DNA of 46,417 nt from Welwitschia mirabilis (GCA_051453625.1 JBOZIK010000001.1:155924660-155971076), one strand, 5' to 3'; positions 12,814 through 24,187 are shown, counted from the stretch's first letter. The notes: a model not told the origin generated them from the sequence alone. Numbers and translations are program-made.

Positions 12814-12861
12814 ATCATTTGCTTCAGGAGTTGCAACAAAAATTTTGATCAGTCTTTCCAC
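12814..12861 (-). CDS. LPEAT2-like exon C
   Basis: Reads VERLIKIFVATPEAND between the acceptor TTTGCCATAG and the donor GTATGT, phase 0 on both sides and 135 bp below exon B. Its length and pattern fit the helix leaving the EF-hand in this family (L.E.L...... P...D). Less certain than exons A and B because the sequence itself is less distinctive. Confidence 0.5.
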
Positions 12862-15597
12862 CTATGGCAAAGACAGAACCAAGGATTTAGCAATAATTTA
12901 AAAGCCATTCATGCAACTTACAAATAGCATATCTTCTAATAGCAATATGTGTTCATATAATTTGGTCCAATGTGCAACATTGAAATACAAACATACCTCT
13001 TTCTTAGTCAAATATCCTCTTTTATTGTCATCACACAATTCAAAGGCTGATTTACCATACTGGTAAAATTTTGGGTGCTTTAAGATATAAGCTGCCATGT
13101 ATAGAAACTGCATAGTAAATGTAATTGTTATTTCAAGATGAAAAGGAATGCCACTCCTTTGCATTTAAAGATAATTCACAACCTGAGTGTTATCAGTACA
13201 AAATCTCCAGGTGGCTCTCTCTAGCTCTGTGGCTAGCTAATCACATTTATAATTTTATATGTAACTGACATAATAACCGAATTTTATGTTGTCCTACAAA
13301 ATCGAAATTAATTCATCTTCTTTGCAGGTCTACTTGAGAAATTTGATTTTCTTTCGTGAAAAAACATAGAACCAAGTATCAAGAAAACTGGAAAGATGAA
13401 GGAACAGAAACAATGAGTGAGAACATGAATGACCAAAAGTAGTGAGATAATCCAATTTAAGCAACATGAGGAACATTAGAAAGATGCTCAAAATCAAGAA
13501 TAACCTCAATGTAAAAAATGGGTGATGTTATAAATTAGGAGATGAATTATGTGGCAGCCAAACTATGCAAGAGTGCAGGTTCTGTGACTTGAGAAGGAAG
13601 AAAAGATCAATATTTAAAGAACAGAAGTTAGTTTACTTTCCAAATACAAAATACCTAAGCATGACTATTAATTAAAGTGGGAATTGACAGGTTGTGTGGG
13701 ATGGCAGAGCTACCAACTAACTGTTAAAGAGTGGTGATGTGTCAGGCAATATAAAGCTTGCAGGGCTAGAAAAATGAAAACAATATCAAGTTAATAGCAA
13801 ATATTTTAAACATTGGCTGGAAATCTAAACTGGCAAACTCATACAAGGTAATGCAGATGGATAGTGCTGATAATCAACTGAGATATGCACATGGCACATC
13901 TAAGACTCTCATGTATTAAAAGCAGATATAATGACAACAGTGGTAATTGATTGGGCTATGGTGGTCAGCAGAGAAGTGTTCATTTTAAGTCAGATGGCTC
14001 TCAGCACAGAGTAGTAACAGATGTTTTACACAAATGGCTTCTGCACACATAGGAGACTTGCTGCCTTTATTAAATAAAGACAAGCTCAATCACTCCTTCA
14101 CTTCTACTGAATGCAATGCATCCATTACATGTCATTGAATGTATCAGAGGCTAAATTTTAGTGGATCTGCCCCATCCCATGACAACTTTTTTCCTTCATA
14201 TTTCCGAAAGCACAAAACCAATTGACAATTTTAAAGATATTATTAGTCAGGCTATGTCAGACATGTTTGACATGTGCATATGGCAAAAGCAGTCCAGAAG
14301 AGTGCACATGGCAAACTGAGAAATAATATGATTGACAAAAGAACTGAGGAAATAACTGAACCACCAAAACAAGAATAATAGAATTGAATGTAAACCCAAA
14401 GTGAAAAAGCAGATGCAAAATTAAATATAAACATTGGTGAAGCAGATGATGCAGAAAAGCAATTAACTCTGCATTTATTGCTTGTTATGAATCTGTGATA
14501 TAATCTATAAAGCATGAATGAAAGAATGTTGAGGCTGTAGAGTACATGTAAATGGATAGACCAATGTTGTTAATGGACTAGTAAAAGAACAATGTGAAAG
14601 CATGACAGTTTAATAAAGGGAATTAAGAAAAACATGCAGTTGTTAACACTGTTACAAGGGGAAAATATCTCAAGCATAGATATAACACCACCTGCTGACA
14701 GATAAAACATGATTTTATAACATTGTAGTTGTTAGTAAGTACCACATATAAGAAATATTTTCTGCCAATTTTCTGGATTCTGGAAGGATTTTGAAAGTTA
14801 TGTTAACTCTCACTCTAAGATTCTAGCAGGTTTTCCCTTTATGCTTTTGGAGCTCATAATGAGCAGAGATCATAGATGTCATCATCAAAAAAGGCAAGAA
14901 TATGAAAATCAAATGCACAACGAAAATTCAAAAGGCTGACTGAAATATCAAATGTATACAGGTAAAACAGAGATTAATTATAAGCTGGGGGATTTGAGTA
15001 GGCCTTTACACAGAGCTAGATTATGTCTGTACAAATATTTGGCCAGCTGTGCATTTTAGTATTGTTCAAGTTGTTTGTAGCATTCTATGCATTTGAAGGA
15101 TTTTAGGTTTGTATCTCGTAGCACTAGTAAAACATTCATGGTTGAGTGCTCCATAGAAGAAATTATGCTTCATAGTTAGGTTATATTAAATGCAACAGCT
15201 TCATTATCAGAATGAAGCTTCTTTCACGGAAAGACAATGGCTGGTAGAAGGTGATGGATTTTCCCAAATTTGAGTCCAATTTCGTGGATATTTGGACCTT
15301 CTCATGTTCAATGTTTCAAGTTGCATCCACAAATTAGCTTCAATTCTACTACTGAAAAATCAGAAATATATCTCTACAGAAAATATTAAATAATTATGCC
15401 TGAATCTCATTCCACAGTTGAAAATCATTCTAGATAGAAAATAATAGAAACGACCATTTTACTTGTGGCCTCGGAATCATTTTGTCCACCAGTTGTGGTA
15501 ACTAAACTAATGGAATAGAACAGTGCAAAGAAAAGAGAATATACACCTTACGGAAGGTAATTGTTCCTTCATTCTCTGAATCAATGAAGTGAAAGAT
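12814..15597 (-). CDS. LPEAT2: LPEAT2-like lysophospholipid acyltransferase, C-terminal EF-hand exons (partial gene)
   Basis: Three exons on the minus strand, all starting and ending in phase 0 with AG/GT borders, join into one frame: 15597-15547 (17 codons), 13107-12997 (37 codons) and 12861-12814 (16 codons). The joined region reads as the C-terminal EF-hand part of plant LPEAT2, an acyl-CoA:lysophospholipid acyltransferase of the endomembrane system that re-acylates lysophosphatidylethanolamine and related lipids. Family landmarks present are IF.FID....G.ITF, then FL..A..ILK.P.F, then an EF loop. The acyltransferase exons (HX4D, FPEGT) should lie upstream at higher coordinates but none is seen up to 46.4 kb; Copia-1, hAT-1, hAT-2 and Copia-2 fill that space. 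Either the upstream intron exceeds 30 kb or the gene is broken. Assignment is from remembered family pattern; another EF-hand protein is possible. Confidence 0.6.
12997..13107 (-). CDS. LPEAT2-like exon B (second EF-hand)
   Basis: Begins FLYMAAYILKHPKFYQ and continues YGKSAFELCDDNKRGYLTKK, ending in Glu. The acceptor is TTTACTATGCAG and the donor is GTATGT directly after AAAGAG. The loop has Asp1, Asn3, Gly6, Leu8 and Glu12, but Arg at position 5, which is unusual for a Ca ligand position. An alternative acceptor (TTTTACCAG, exon start 13059) keeps the same phase; I chose the longer exon because FLYMAAYILKHP matches the linker expected after exon A. Confidence 0.65.
13108..15546 (-). other. 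Intron of 2439 bp between exons A and B
   Basis: Defined by the GT after exon A and the AG before exon B. Content is AT-rich with no recognised domain or terminal repeat; short open frames here are not supported. Confidence 0.5.
15547..15597 (-). CDS. LPEAT2-like exon A (first EF-hand)
   Basis: Reads IFHFIDSENEGTITFRK. The acceptor is CTTCTTGCAG before the first base (15597) and the donor is GTGTAT after 15547. The loop DSENEGTITFRK has Glu at positions 3 and 5, Gly at 6 and Ile at 8, but Lys at 12 where a Ca-binding loop needs Glu. It is therefore probably a structural, non-binding EF-hand, as I recall for this position in the family. Confidence 0.65.
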
Positions 15598-16145
15598 CTG
15601 CAAGAAGTCAACCAACACAGTTAACACTGTATTTCACCAAGGTAGATGCACTTTCCTTTATAGAAACTATCATTTATCTAGTGATTAAATATCTGGCTAG
15701 CCTTTTGCATAAGATTAGGACAAATTTAGTAAAGTTAGTAAAAGGCCAACAGAACAAGTTAGCAAATCAAAGTATGGTTTAAATTTTAAAAAATCAAAGA
15801 AGAAGAAAGAAAAATTAAAGGTTTTTCTCCTTATAAGTATTTTAATTATAAAAATGTGTCAAAACAACATAAGCCACTATTTTTGCATACTTCTTTTGCT
15901 GAAAACATATAAATACAGGAAGACACCATTGTATTCAAAATTTGTAAAAAAACGTTGCACGAAGATTGATGGCAGTTTTGCATTTGCATTGAAAAATAGA
16001 TAGCTAAATTGTTCCATACGTCTATTAGATTCCATGACTGTTCAAAATTTTTGTAAATCCCAAAAAGAGTGCATGCCTAAAACTTCATTCCATAAATGCA
16101 ATGGAGGAATTCCAAACAATAGAGTGTCTACTTAGTGCCTACAAC
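15598..16145. other. Upstream intron sequence of the LPEAT2-like gene
   Basis: No exon of the gene and no LTR seen. Copia-1 coding similarity starts abruptly near 16146 without a 5' LTR or primer site in this stretch. Confidence 0.45.
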
Positions 16146-16850
16146 TGGTAGATTTGAAACAATTTGATACAGGATATGTCGACGCAGAAGAAATGCAAGA
16201 CTGCATTGGAAAAGACGAAGCCTTCACCAATAACAGATCAAGGATGAAAGATGATTAATGATATGGCATTGTCCTTAATTAGTCCATGTCGTAGTAACAA
16301 TCTGTTTAGCTTGTATGCTTCAAAGACTAGCATGAAAGGGCACAAGCACAAACTAATAGTGTTAGGATGTGTTTTATATTCCAAGTAACACTTTTCAATT
16401 GCAAGCTAAAGAAGGCTGCTCTCTTAAACCCTTCTCTAGATTAGATGCATGGCTTGTATACACGGCTTGACACTATCATTTGATTTCTCTGAAATTTTGA
16501 GATGTTCCTTGGTGCTATCTTCTTTGCCTCTGAGCTCGCAACCTGTAGTCACTACATATATTATTAATACCCCAAACCATTGGGGGATAATACTATTGCC
16601 ACATGGTTGAATGTTGAGCATAGCAATAAAAACGTGGGTCCTACTAAAACTTTTGGTTAAGCTTTGTCTACAGAGAGAGGTCGGTCTAAATACAAAGGAT
16701 CTCATAAAGAGTAGAAGCAAATCCAGTACACTAGCATGATTTGCTATTACTGCATGAAGGAAGGAAAGGCTACATGAAATGGGAGTTCCACAAGTTGAAG
16801 AAGAAGAACCAAGGGACGGAAGAAAAGGATGAAGATTTTTACAACTCAAC
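16146..16850 (+). pseudogene. Copia-1 gag, decayed
   Basis: Starts near TGRFET, then in another frame FDTGYVDAEEMQDCIGKDEA and NRSRMKDD, matching the gag start of Copia elements (QFDG..Y..WK.QM.D.LIGKD, MTDDEW). Further down STERGRSKYKGSHK and the zinc knuckle ICYYCMKEG appear, then after a frameshift GYMKWEFHKLKKKNQ. The last ligand Cys of CX2CX4HX4C is Phe. Several stops lie between. Confidence 0.7.
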
Positions 16851-17970
16851 CAGAATAATGGTGAGGCTGGCATTACTACCCAAGCAAGATCCAAGGGATT
16901 GGATCAATGAAGCTGAGATGTATAAAGAACAAAACTCAAATTTGCAGAATGTCAAGAATATTCCCAGAGTGGCGAAGACCCTCATCTCTGCTAGTCAGTT
17001 GGATGAAGGTGGCTGTACAGTCACATTTGGAAGCAACAACTAGAAGATTGCCAGGGGAGCAACTATGCTACTCAGGCAAGATAGAGGGATCCATCTATCT
17101 TTAGAGAGGAAAATTAGGCTCGTGAATGTTGCAGTGACACAGGAAAATAGTGTAGCTTTGTGGTTTCATAGGTTTGGACGTTTGAGTGAAAGGCTCTTTT
17201 AGTCAAAGGATCTTCTAGCCAAGTAACTTGCATAGTTCTTTCGTTCTAATTCTGAAGCACGTAAAAGTGAAAAATGAACTCTAGGGAAGAAAATTATCAC
17301 AGAAAGCCACCAATTTTAGATTTGATGCATTCTGGTTTCGTAGGACTAATAAATCTTGTTTCTGTGGGCAGTGCTTCATATTTCATTAACTTTGTTGATG
17401 ATCATAGTAGGAAAATATAGTTCTATCCCTTGAACTCAAAAAACATGGCTCCTGCTACATGCAAAATCTCCAAATCTAGAAGTGAAAGTAAGATAGATAA
17501 GAAAACAAAACATTTGCAAATTGATAACAGTTGTGAATTTTATTTGTTGGAGTTTCACAAACACCTTGATAATATGGGGCTGCAAAAAGACATAACAGAC
17601 CCAATATGGAAAGAGTTGGAACTTTAATGTTTAGATCACGAATTCCTTAGAAATTGTGACAGAGATGGCAAATACAGTCATGTAATTGTTGAAGAGGTTA
17701 TCACATTCAACTCTCAAAGGTGAAATTCCAGAAATGCTATGAAGTAGGAGTCTCATCTCTTCGGTCCACCTTAGAATGTTTGGATGAGAGGCTTATACTC
17801 ATGTGTCTATCACATCCAAGTTGGATGCCCATCCATGCATATATGCTTTCCTTGGCTAAAACAATGACATAGAGTGTATAGACTCTAGGATCCTGTGAAT
17901 AAAAAAGTGAGGTTATTTGACATGATATTTAGGGAATATGTGATGTTTTTTACACACACAAGAGAAGGTA
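16850..17970 (+). pseudogene. Copia-1 protease / gag-pre-integrase / integrase, decayed
   Basis: NVKNIPRVAKTLISASQLDE (about 16950) is the segment after the Copia protease. The gag-pre-integrase region follows with LWF..FGRLSERL (about 17158-17200). Integrase core pieces: LDLMHSGFVGLINLVSVG and FVDDHSRKI (17315-17420), then HLQIDNSCEFYLLEFHKHL (17512-17570), where the usual second Asp of the DDE site (SDNGGE) appears as IDNSCE. PHLRMFGCEAYTHVS and VNKKVRLFDMIFREYVM (17770-17945) are the integrase C-terminal region. Stops and frameshifts throughout. Confidence 0.75.
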
Positions 17971-18270
17971 GCATAGGATGAGGAAAGTCCTACCTTTGCA
18001 CCCAGCAAGCAAAATATTGAAGTCCCATATCAAAAAGAAAAAGAGGAAAAAACCTCAAATAAGAGTAGTTCTAAATCAGATTCTGGTAGTGATGGTTGTG
18101 ATAAGAACCTACATCAAAACTTATAGGATCCTAAAGCTGATGAGCAGCTTTTTCATTAACTTCAAACACAAATACATTGGGTTTGAAGGTCTATGACGAC
18201 ATTCCTTATCTTTGAATTGTGGTGAACCTGAATCTTGTGAAGAAGCATTCAATAGCATTGATTTTGAAAA

Positions 18271-18709
18271 ATGGCTCAAGGGAATGCAATAGGAGATGAA
18301 CTCTTTGTTGTTAAACATCATATGGGACCTTGGATCAAAGAAGAACCTACTGGTGAGAAGAGATTCAAGGCCAACCTGGTGTCTAAGGGCTTTAAGCAAA
18401 AGCTTGGTATTGCCTTTACTAAAATTTTGTCACCTACAATAAAATATGCTTCGATCTATATCATTTTGTCCTTAGTTGCATGTCCGGATCTGGAATCAGA
18501 GCAATCAAACATTAAAACTGTTTTGCATGGTGACTTCAAGGAGGAAATCTATAGGGAACAACCAATTGGTTTTGTGGATTTTGATCCTAGGCTTAAGTGT
18601 AGACTAAGAAAGAGTCTGTATGGCTTGCAACAGGCTCCCATACATTGTTATAAGAAAACTAATTCCTTTATGAAGAATTGGTAATATTCTGAATGTGGAG
18701 GTAATCCTT
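18271..18709 (+). pseudogene. Copia-1 reverse transcriptase, N-terminal part
   Basis: Open for 137 codons with clear RT landmarks: RFKANLVSKGFKQKLGI, ILSPTIKYASIYIILSLVA, DLESEQSNIKTVLHGDFKEE (usual D.KTAFLHG with Ala and Phe changed), IYREQPIGFVD, and RKSLYGLQQAPIHCYKKTNS. After a stop the frame runs on to 18709, where hAT-1 is inserted. The next Copia residues in phase resume at 24677. Confidence 0.85.
18702..18709 (+). repeat. hAT-1 left target-site duplication
   Basis: TAATCCTT, matched by TGATCCTT at 24677-24684. Eight bases is the hAT length, and the site lies inside the Copia-1 RT frame. Confidence 0.75.
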
Positions 18710-20271
18710 TTCATAATGGAGCAGATCAAGAGTGCGATTCAGCACAATCTGGAAAGAAACATGATTCACATCAGTTCTAGAGTACAATTTTGGTGCACAA
18801 CGCGATTTTGAGGCCTTAGACACAGTCTAGAAAGGATCATTCTAGGTCGCAATCCAGAGCGATCCAAGTAGCTGCAGATTTAAGAGACACAAAAAGGACA
18901 CGAAATCGAAGAGAACTTGATTCCTTGGAGAGATTAGAGGATTGAAGTTAAGCAAGCGCATGAAGAGCACGAATTCGTGGAGCAGCTTCCGTTTTCTTGG
19001 CTTTGCTTTCCATTTTCTTCATTTCTTCAAGTATGAATGAACTTTAATTGCAGTGAAAGCTTGTTGTCTGCACCTTTGAATTGTAGGTCGAGAACTCCCT
19101 GCAAAAGTTATATTACAAAGGTAGATCCTACCAATCCCAGTAACAGCTCTGCCATCTGCTACACCTTCACTACTGGAGGCTCTGCAACCAGATATGACAT
19201 CCGATGTACACAACACGGATGCGCCTTTCAACCAAATATGTGGGGTTTATGTGATGTTAATTATTAGCTTGTTATTCAATTTTTTTGTGGGTAGTAAGAA
19301 AGCTTGTAAGTGAAGTTTTTGGCGGACTTGTCTAATTCGATCTTTTTGTGGGCAGTGATGAAGTTTGTGTTTGAAGTTCTGAGTTGTATTTAATCCTATA
19401 TTTTGTTATTTTAATTTTGGCTATGTTGTCCACTTCAAATCATTTTTGGGCAATGGATAATCTTGGGATTTTATCTGAACCAAAATGCCCAAACCTTAAT
19501 ATGGGGAGTAACTCTAATGAGTAATCAGATGTTTGAATTTTAAATTTTTGGCCATATTTCTTGATTAAACTATAGTTGGGCATCAAATAGTAATCATGTG
19601 TTCCAGGATCTGAGTAGTTTCAGATGATTAAATGTTCTTGTGACTATGAATCATCTTGCTATTTCTTCACTTTCTTGCTCTTTCAAATATTTCACATTCT
19701 CACAAAGATTTCCATCATTTATTGGAATGATCACAACTACAAGCGAAGACTACAATCATTTATTGGAAGTGAATAACTCGTAAGCGAAAATACTGTTGTT
19801 TTCAATAGGAATTGTAAAATAGCTCTTTTCTTGGAATACCTGACAGTAACGAGGATTGATTGAACTAATGACTTCATTGACTAATATTATTTTATACTTT
19901 ATTGACTAATATTATTTTGATGATCCTACTGTCATTATTGTCTTTTCCGCATCCCTTATTTAGAGAATGAAATCAATTCTTTACAGGTTAAACTCTAAAA
20001 CCATTTTTTACTTTACAAAGTTTCCAACATTTAATATTTTATTAGAGTGTAGAGTGTGTACTAGTGTAGAGTTTACAGTTTACAAATTTACAAGCTTACA
20101 TTACTTATAATGAATTACAAATTCTTTCAAAACATTGTTTAATTTTTAATTTTTAATTATTAATTTTTGATAGATCCATTTTGTGTTATTGATAGAATGC
20201 CTTTTTTTTTTTTGCAGGCTTCACTTTCAAGTTTCAACTTTGAAGTTTGAAGTTTCAAAATTAGATTGAAA
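18710..20271 (+). other. hAT-1 5' subterminal and leader region
   Basis: Subterminal GCGATT/GCAATC motifs are followed by about 1.3 kb of AT-rich sequence before the BED exon. An open frame at 19037-19267 has Cys residues but no recognisable domain. T-rich TTTTTTTTTTGCAG at 20206-20218 is a good splice acceptor just before the coding exon. Confidence 0.5.
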
Positions 20272-20952
20272 ATGGCAGATGAGGGATGGAGAAAGGACTT
20301 GGGGCAGACACAGGTAGCTCGTAGTTCTAAACCGAAAGTTGCTATTTGTGCATTTTGTAAAAAAGAACATCATGGTGGGGTGTCACGCTTGAAATTCCAC
20401 TTGGGTGGAATAAAATCAAAGTGCATTTCAGCATGTACAAAAGCATCATCAGAAGTAAAGCAAAAATGTTAAGACTTGGTGGTGAGAAGTGGAAGAAGAG
20501 GTAGAGGCCAAGAAAGCGAAAACCTCTCAATTATTTCAACAATTTGTATCCTCCACCGAAGTTTGTGTGCAATCTTGTGTTGATTCTTTAAACAACTCTT
20601 GTAATGTTGCACGTGATAGCTCTTCCACTCCATAATCATCTTCTGATTCACTTTTTAATGTGGCCAAAGGAGCTAGTATGTTTCCATCTTTTACTTGACC
20701 TGTTCCCAACATTCCATTGAGGGATAGGTGTATGAAATAAAGATGTCCATGATGGTGTTCGAAAGATGATTCTCTTGGTTTTATTCTTGGGCAATCCCAT
20801 TTAATGCTGTCAATAGTACATTATTTTAAAAAATGTCTGATGCAGTCCTCACAACAAGTGTAGGATTTAAAGTACTTATAGATCAACAGCTAAGAGGACC
20901 ACTTCTTGAGGACTGTGCAAGAGACAAAGTTATATTACTTGTAGAACATTGG
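20272..20952 (+). pseudogene. hAT-1 transposase exon with BED zinc finger
   Basis: ATG at 20272 (MADEGWRKDL). The BED zinc finger is intact in its main ligands: ICAFCKKEHHGGVSRLKFHL then CISAC, giving CX2C and the His/Cys pair. It would bind transposon-end DNA. After a stop at 20470 the similarity goes on in other frames: IPFNAVNSTLF, KMSDAVLTTSVGFKVLID and QQLRGPLLEDCARDKVILLV, the segment that leads into DUF659. It ends at the donor GG/GTAAAA (20953). Confidence 0.8.
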
Positions 20953-21078
20953 GTAAAAAAAATGTTATATTTGTACTTTACAATTTTATAAATTCTTTTT
21001 TATTTTTTAATTTACATCTTATGAAGCTTTTTAAATTGAAATATTAAATTGATTAATTTGATTCTTAATTTCTTATAG
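20953..21078 (+). other. hAT-1 intron (126 bp)
   Basis: GTAAAAAAAA at the donor, T-rich tract and TTCTTATAG at the acceptor. Removing it joins LLVEHW to VVWEKYEC, which is continuous DUF659 sequence. Confidence 0.65.
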
Positions 21079-21900
21079 GTTGTTTGGGAGAAGTATGAAT
21101 GCTTCATTATGGTCGATAGATGGACCACTTCTAGAGGGAAGACTCTAATAAATTTCCTTGTAGCCTCTAGAAAGGGAACAATGTTCATTCCATTTGTGGA
21201 TGCATTTGATCATGTCAAGAAATCAAATTATCTACTCAATTTAGTTGAAGAGGTAGTGCATTTTGTTGGGACAACAAATGTTCTGCAATTAATAATAGAT
21301 AATGCATTCAACTATGTGAAGGCAGGGGAGTAGTCGATGAAGAAATATCCCTCAATTTATTAGATACCTTGTTTAGCTCATTGTCTAGATTTGCTATTAG
21401 AAAACTTATGAAAATTTGATTGGATTGTAGAGGTATTAAATATTTTAAATTCTAATGAGTCTCTTGTAATTTATTTTAAAATTTCAAAACATGTCTCTAA
21501 TCCATAACTTATTTAATGTAATGAACTATTATGCAAGTCATAAATGGAGCAAGACAAAGTGAAAATTTTATTTGCAATCATGGCATTATACTAAGTCTTG
21601 TAAGGAGGCACACTAAAGGGACAAACCTTATTAGGCTTATGACCACTTGATTTGCTACAAGCTTTCTAACCCTCAAAAGCTTAGAGAATAAATGCTTACA
21701 ACTTGTGCAAGCATTTGTGTCTGATGTTCGCTACATGGACAAGACTTCCTCCAACCCCGTACTTCTTTAGAGGGTAGGGAAGTGAATGACTTAATATACA
21801 ACAACAGATTTTAGGAAAACGTAACAGAGTCTGTGAAGGCAACCCATTGCTTTTGGAATTAGCTATCTTTTTAGTTTGTCACTTTGTTTAGTAGTTTAGT
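21079..21900 (+). pseudogene. hAT-1 DUF659 and middle region, copy 1
   Basis: VVWEKYECFIMVDRWTTSRG, RTLINFLVASRKGT-like, VDAFDHVKKSNYLLNLVEEV and VLQLIIDNAFNYVKAGE match DUF659 of plant hAT transposases (KYGCSIMSDGWTD; VDASD; VVTDNASNYVAAGK). The Asp of the catalytic SDGW and TDNA motifs is present in VDRW and IDNA. The frame then meets a stop (TAG, 21331-21333). Remnants of the middle region follow (CNHGIILSLVRRHTKGTNLI, 21575-21640). It is one of two tandem copies. Confidence 0.8.
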
Positions 21901-21978
21901 CTGCTTTTAATTTTGCTTTTTTCTTCTAAAGAGAAAACTTGTTTTTCCTTTTTCTTTAAATATTCCCGCATTACACGA

Positions 21979-22124
21979 NNNNNNNNNNNNNNNNNNNNNN
22001 NNNNNNNNNNNNNNNNNNNNNNNNNNNNNNNNNNNNNNNNNNNNNNNNNNNNNNNNNNNNNNNNNNNNNNNNNNNNNNNNNNNNNNNNNNNNNNNNNNNN
22101 NNNNNNNNNNNNNNNNNNNNNNNN
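21979..22124. other. Assembly gap (146 N)
   Basis: Lies at the junction of the two tandem copies in hAT-1. Confidence 0.99.
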
Positions 22125-22138
22125 AGAACATAGGATTA

Positions 22139-23090
22139 AAAAAATCATATTTGTACTTTATAATTTTATAAATTCTTTTTGATTTTTTTATTTATGTCTT
22201 ATGAAGCTTGTTGAATTAAAATATTAAATTGATTTTAATTTGATTCTTAATTTCTTATAGGTTGTTTGGAAGAAGTATGGATGCTCCATTATAGCCGATG
22301 GATGGACCACTTCTGGAGGAAGGACTCTAATAAATTTCCATGTAGCCTCTAAAAAGGGAACAATTTTCATTAAATCAATGAATGCATCTGATCATGTCAA
22401 GAAATCTGATTATCTACTCAATTTATTTAATGAGGTAGTGCATTTTGTTGGGGCAGCAAATGTTGTGCAATTAATAAGAAATAATGCATCCAACTGTGTA
22501 AAGGCAGAGGAGGAGTTGATGAATAAATATCCCTGAATTTATTGGACACCTTGTGTAGCTCACTGTCTACATTTGCTATTAGAAGACTTATCAAAATTTG
22601 ATTGGATTGTAATGGTATTAAATATTTTGAGTTCTAATGAGTTTTTTGTAATTTAATTTAAAATTTCAAGACGTCTCTCATGGACAACTTATTTAATGAT
22701 ATGAAATGTTATGCAGGCCATAAATGGAGCAAGACAAATTGGAAAATTTATTTACAATCATGGCATTATACTAAGCCTTACGAAGAAGCACGCTGGAGGA
22801 ACAGAGCTTATTAGGCGTTCTACCACTCGATTTGCCATATACTTCCTTACACACAAAAGCTTATAGAGAAAACGCTTACAACTTATGCAAGCATTTGCCT
22901 CTAACAATTGGCTGCATGGTGAAGACTTCCTCCAATACCATACTTCTTCAGAGGGTAGAGAGGTAAATGACTTAATATATAAAAACAAATTTTGGAAAAA
23001 ACTAACAGAGTCTATGAAAGTAACCCATTGCTTTTAAAGTTAACTACCTTTTCGGTTTGTCACTTTGTTTACTAGTCTAGTCTAAAACTC
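22139..23090 (+). pseudogene. hAT-1 DUF659 and middle region, copy 2 (tandem duplicate)
   Basis: Repeats the intron and exon of copy 1 at an offset of about 1182 bp. The exon starts at 22261 and reads VVWKKYGCSIIADGWTTSGG, NASDHVKKSDYLLNLFNEVV and VVQLIRNNASNCVKAEEELM, then WTPCVAHCLHLLLEDLSKFD. It keeps the canonical ADGW, but the usual TDNA/IDNA Asp is changed (IRNNA). It is closer to the family consensus than copy 1 at several positions, so the two copies decayed independently. The middle region again follows (about 22690-23030). Confidence 0.8.
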
Positions 23091-23175
23091 TATGTTATAA
23101 TTTTTTTCCTAGATCACATGTTGACTTATTAAGTATTTGACTGACATGTCCTTCATTTTCCTTTTGTGTATGTAG

Positions 23176-24187
23176 GTTGTTGAGCCCCTTGTCCATGTGC
23201 TTTGCATTGTTGATAGAGACAATTGTCTTATATCAACGTTTCATTAGGCAATGCACTTAGCCAAGGAAGCCATTACAAATTATTATGATAATGACAAGGG
23301 GAGATACATGTCATATTGGGATGCCGTTCATCGTAGATGGTTCCAATTGCATAGGCCTTTACATGTAGCTGTGCATCATTCAAATCCTAAATTGTTTATG
23401 CGCAAAAGGTGATACAATATGAGGCTAATCTAGAGGTTAAGATGGGCTTTCATGACACATTGGAGAAGCTAGTTCCTAACATGGGTGAGCAAAGGTCACC
23501 ATTAGACTGCTTCGTGAATTTGTGAATGGAGAAGCGGCCTCATTGAGTAAGCCTCTTGCTCATAAGCAAGTAAACATAGTGTTTACAGGTAAAAAACAAT
23601 ATTGTTACTTGATTTTTAGTAATTAGTAATTTAGTATCATTTAGAATTCCATATTTCAACATTTTAGTAGATAGCTTTTTACAATTTTCATCAAAATGGT
23701 GAATTGGTTATCTGGTTATAAATTATAGTTGTTTGTCCATGTATGGTATGTTTTTGAAGAACTTTGGTGGGAAGAATGGGGTAGCTCCACACCTAAACTC
23801 AGAAAGTTGGCAATTAAAATACTCAGCCAGCCTTGCAGTGCTTCTAGGTGTGAAAGAAATTGGAGTGCATTTGAGCATATATACACATGTAAGTAGACAA
23901 AATTAACCATGCAGAGATTGGAAAAACTTGTGTATGCTTATTTCAATATGAAAATTAGATTTAGAGTCCCCATACCCATAGAAAATGAGAATATGGACTT
24001 GGATACCATTGTGGATTCAATTAATGATGATAAAAGAGTTGCAAGGATCATAGAGTGGATTGGTGATGAAGCAGACCATGATGCAAGCCTTGCAAATCCT
24101 TCTCATTATATTAAGAGTGTCAGAGCAAGAATGAAGTCTGAGATGGACCCTGTCGGTATTGACTTTCTTGAGACATCAACTGATTAA
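23176..24187 (+). pseudogene. hAT-1 C-terminal transposase region with hATC domain
   Basis: An acceptor TATGTAG precedes VVEPLVHVLCIVDRDN, then MHLAKEAITNYYDNDKGRYM, DAVHRRWFQLHRPLHVAVHH and NPKLFMRKR. After further stops and a probable intron, the hATC dimerisation domain reads WWEEWGSSTPKLRKLAIKIL, SQPCSASRCERNWSAFEHIY and RLEKLVYAYFNMKIRF. An acidic tail follows that is open from 23909 to the stop at 24187 (92 codons). These are the standard hATC landmarks (W..(W/Y)G...P.L...A...L, CERNWS.F). hATC mediates transposase dimerisation. Confidence 0.85.

Larger units (their letters stand above)
20957..23090 (+). repeat. Tandem duplication of about 1.18 kb inside hAT-1
   Basis: 20957-21900 and 22139-23090 align through the intron, the DUF659 exon and the following segment to CACTTTGTTTA.TAGT.TAGTCT, with many substitutions. 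The junction contains the gap 21979-22124. Confidence 0.8.

Noticed and set aside
16436-16894. Minus-strand open frame of 152 codons
   Set aside because: Lies antisense to the Copia-1 gag; no family resemblance of its own.
21888-22182. Three overlapping open frames around the hAT-1 gap
   Set aside because: Consist mainly of N.
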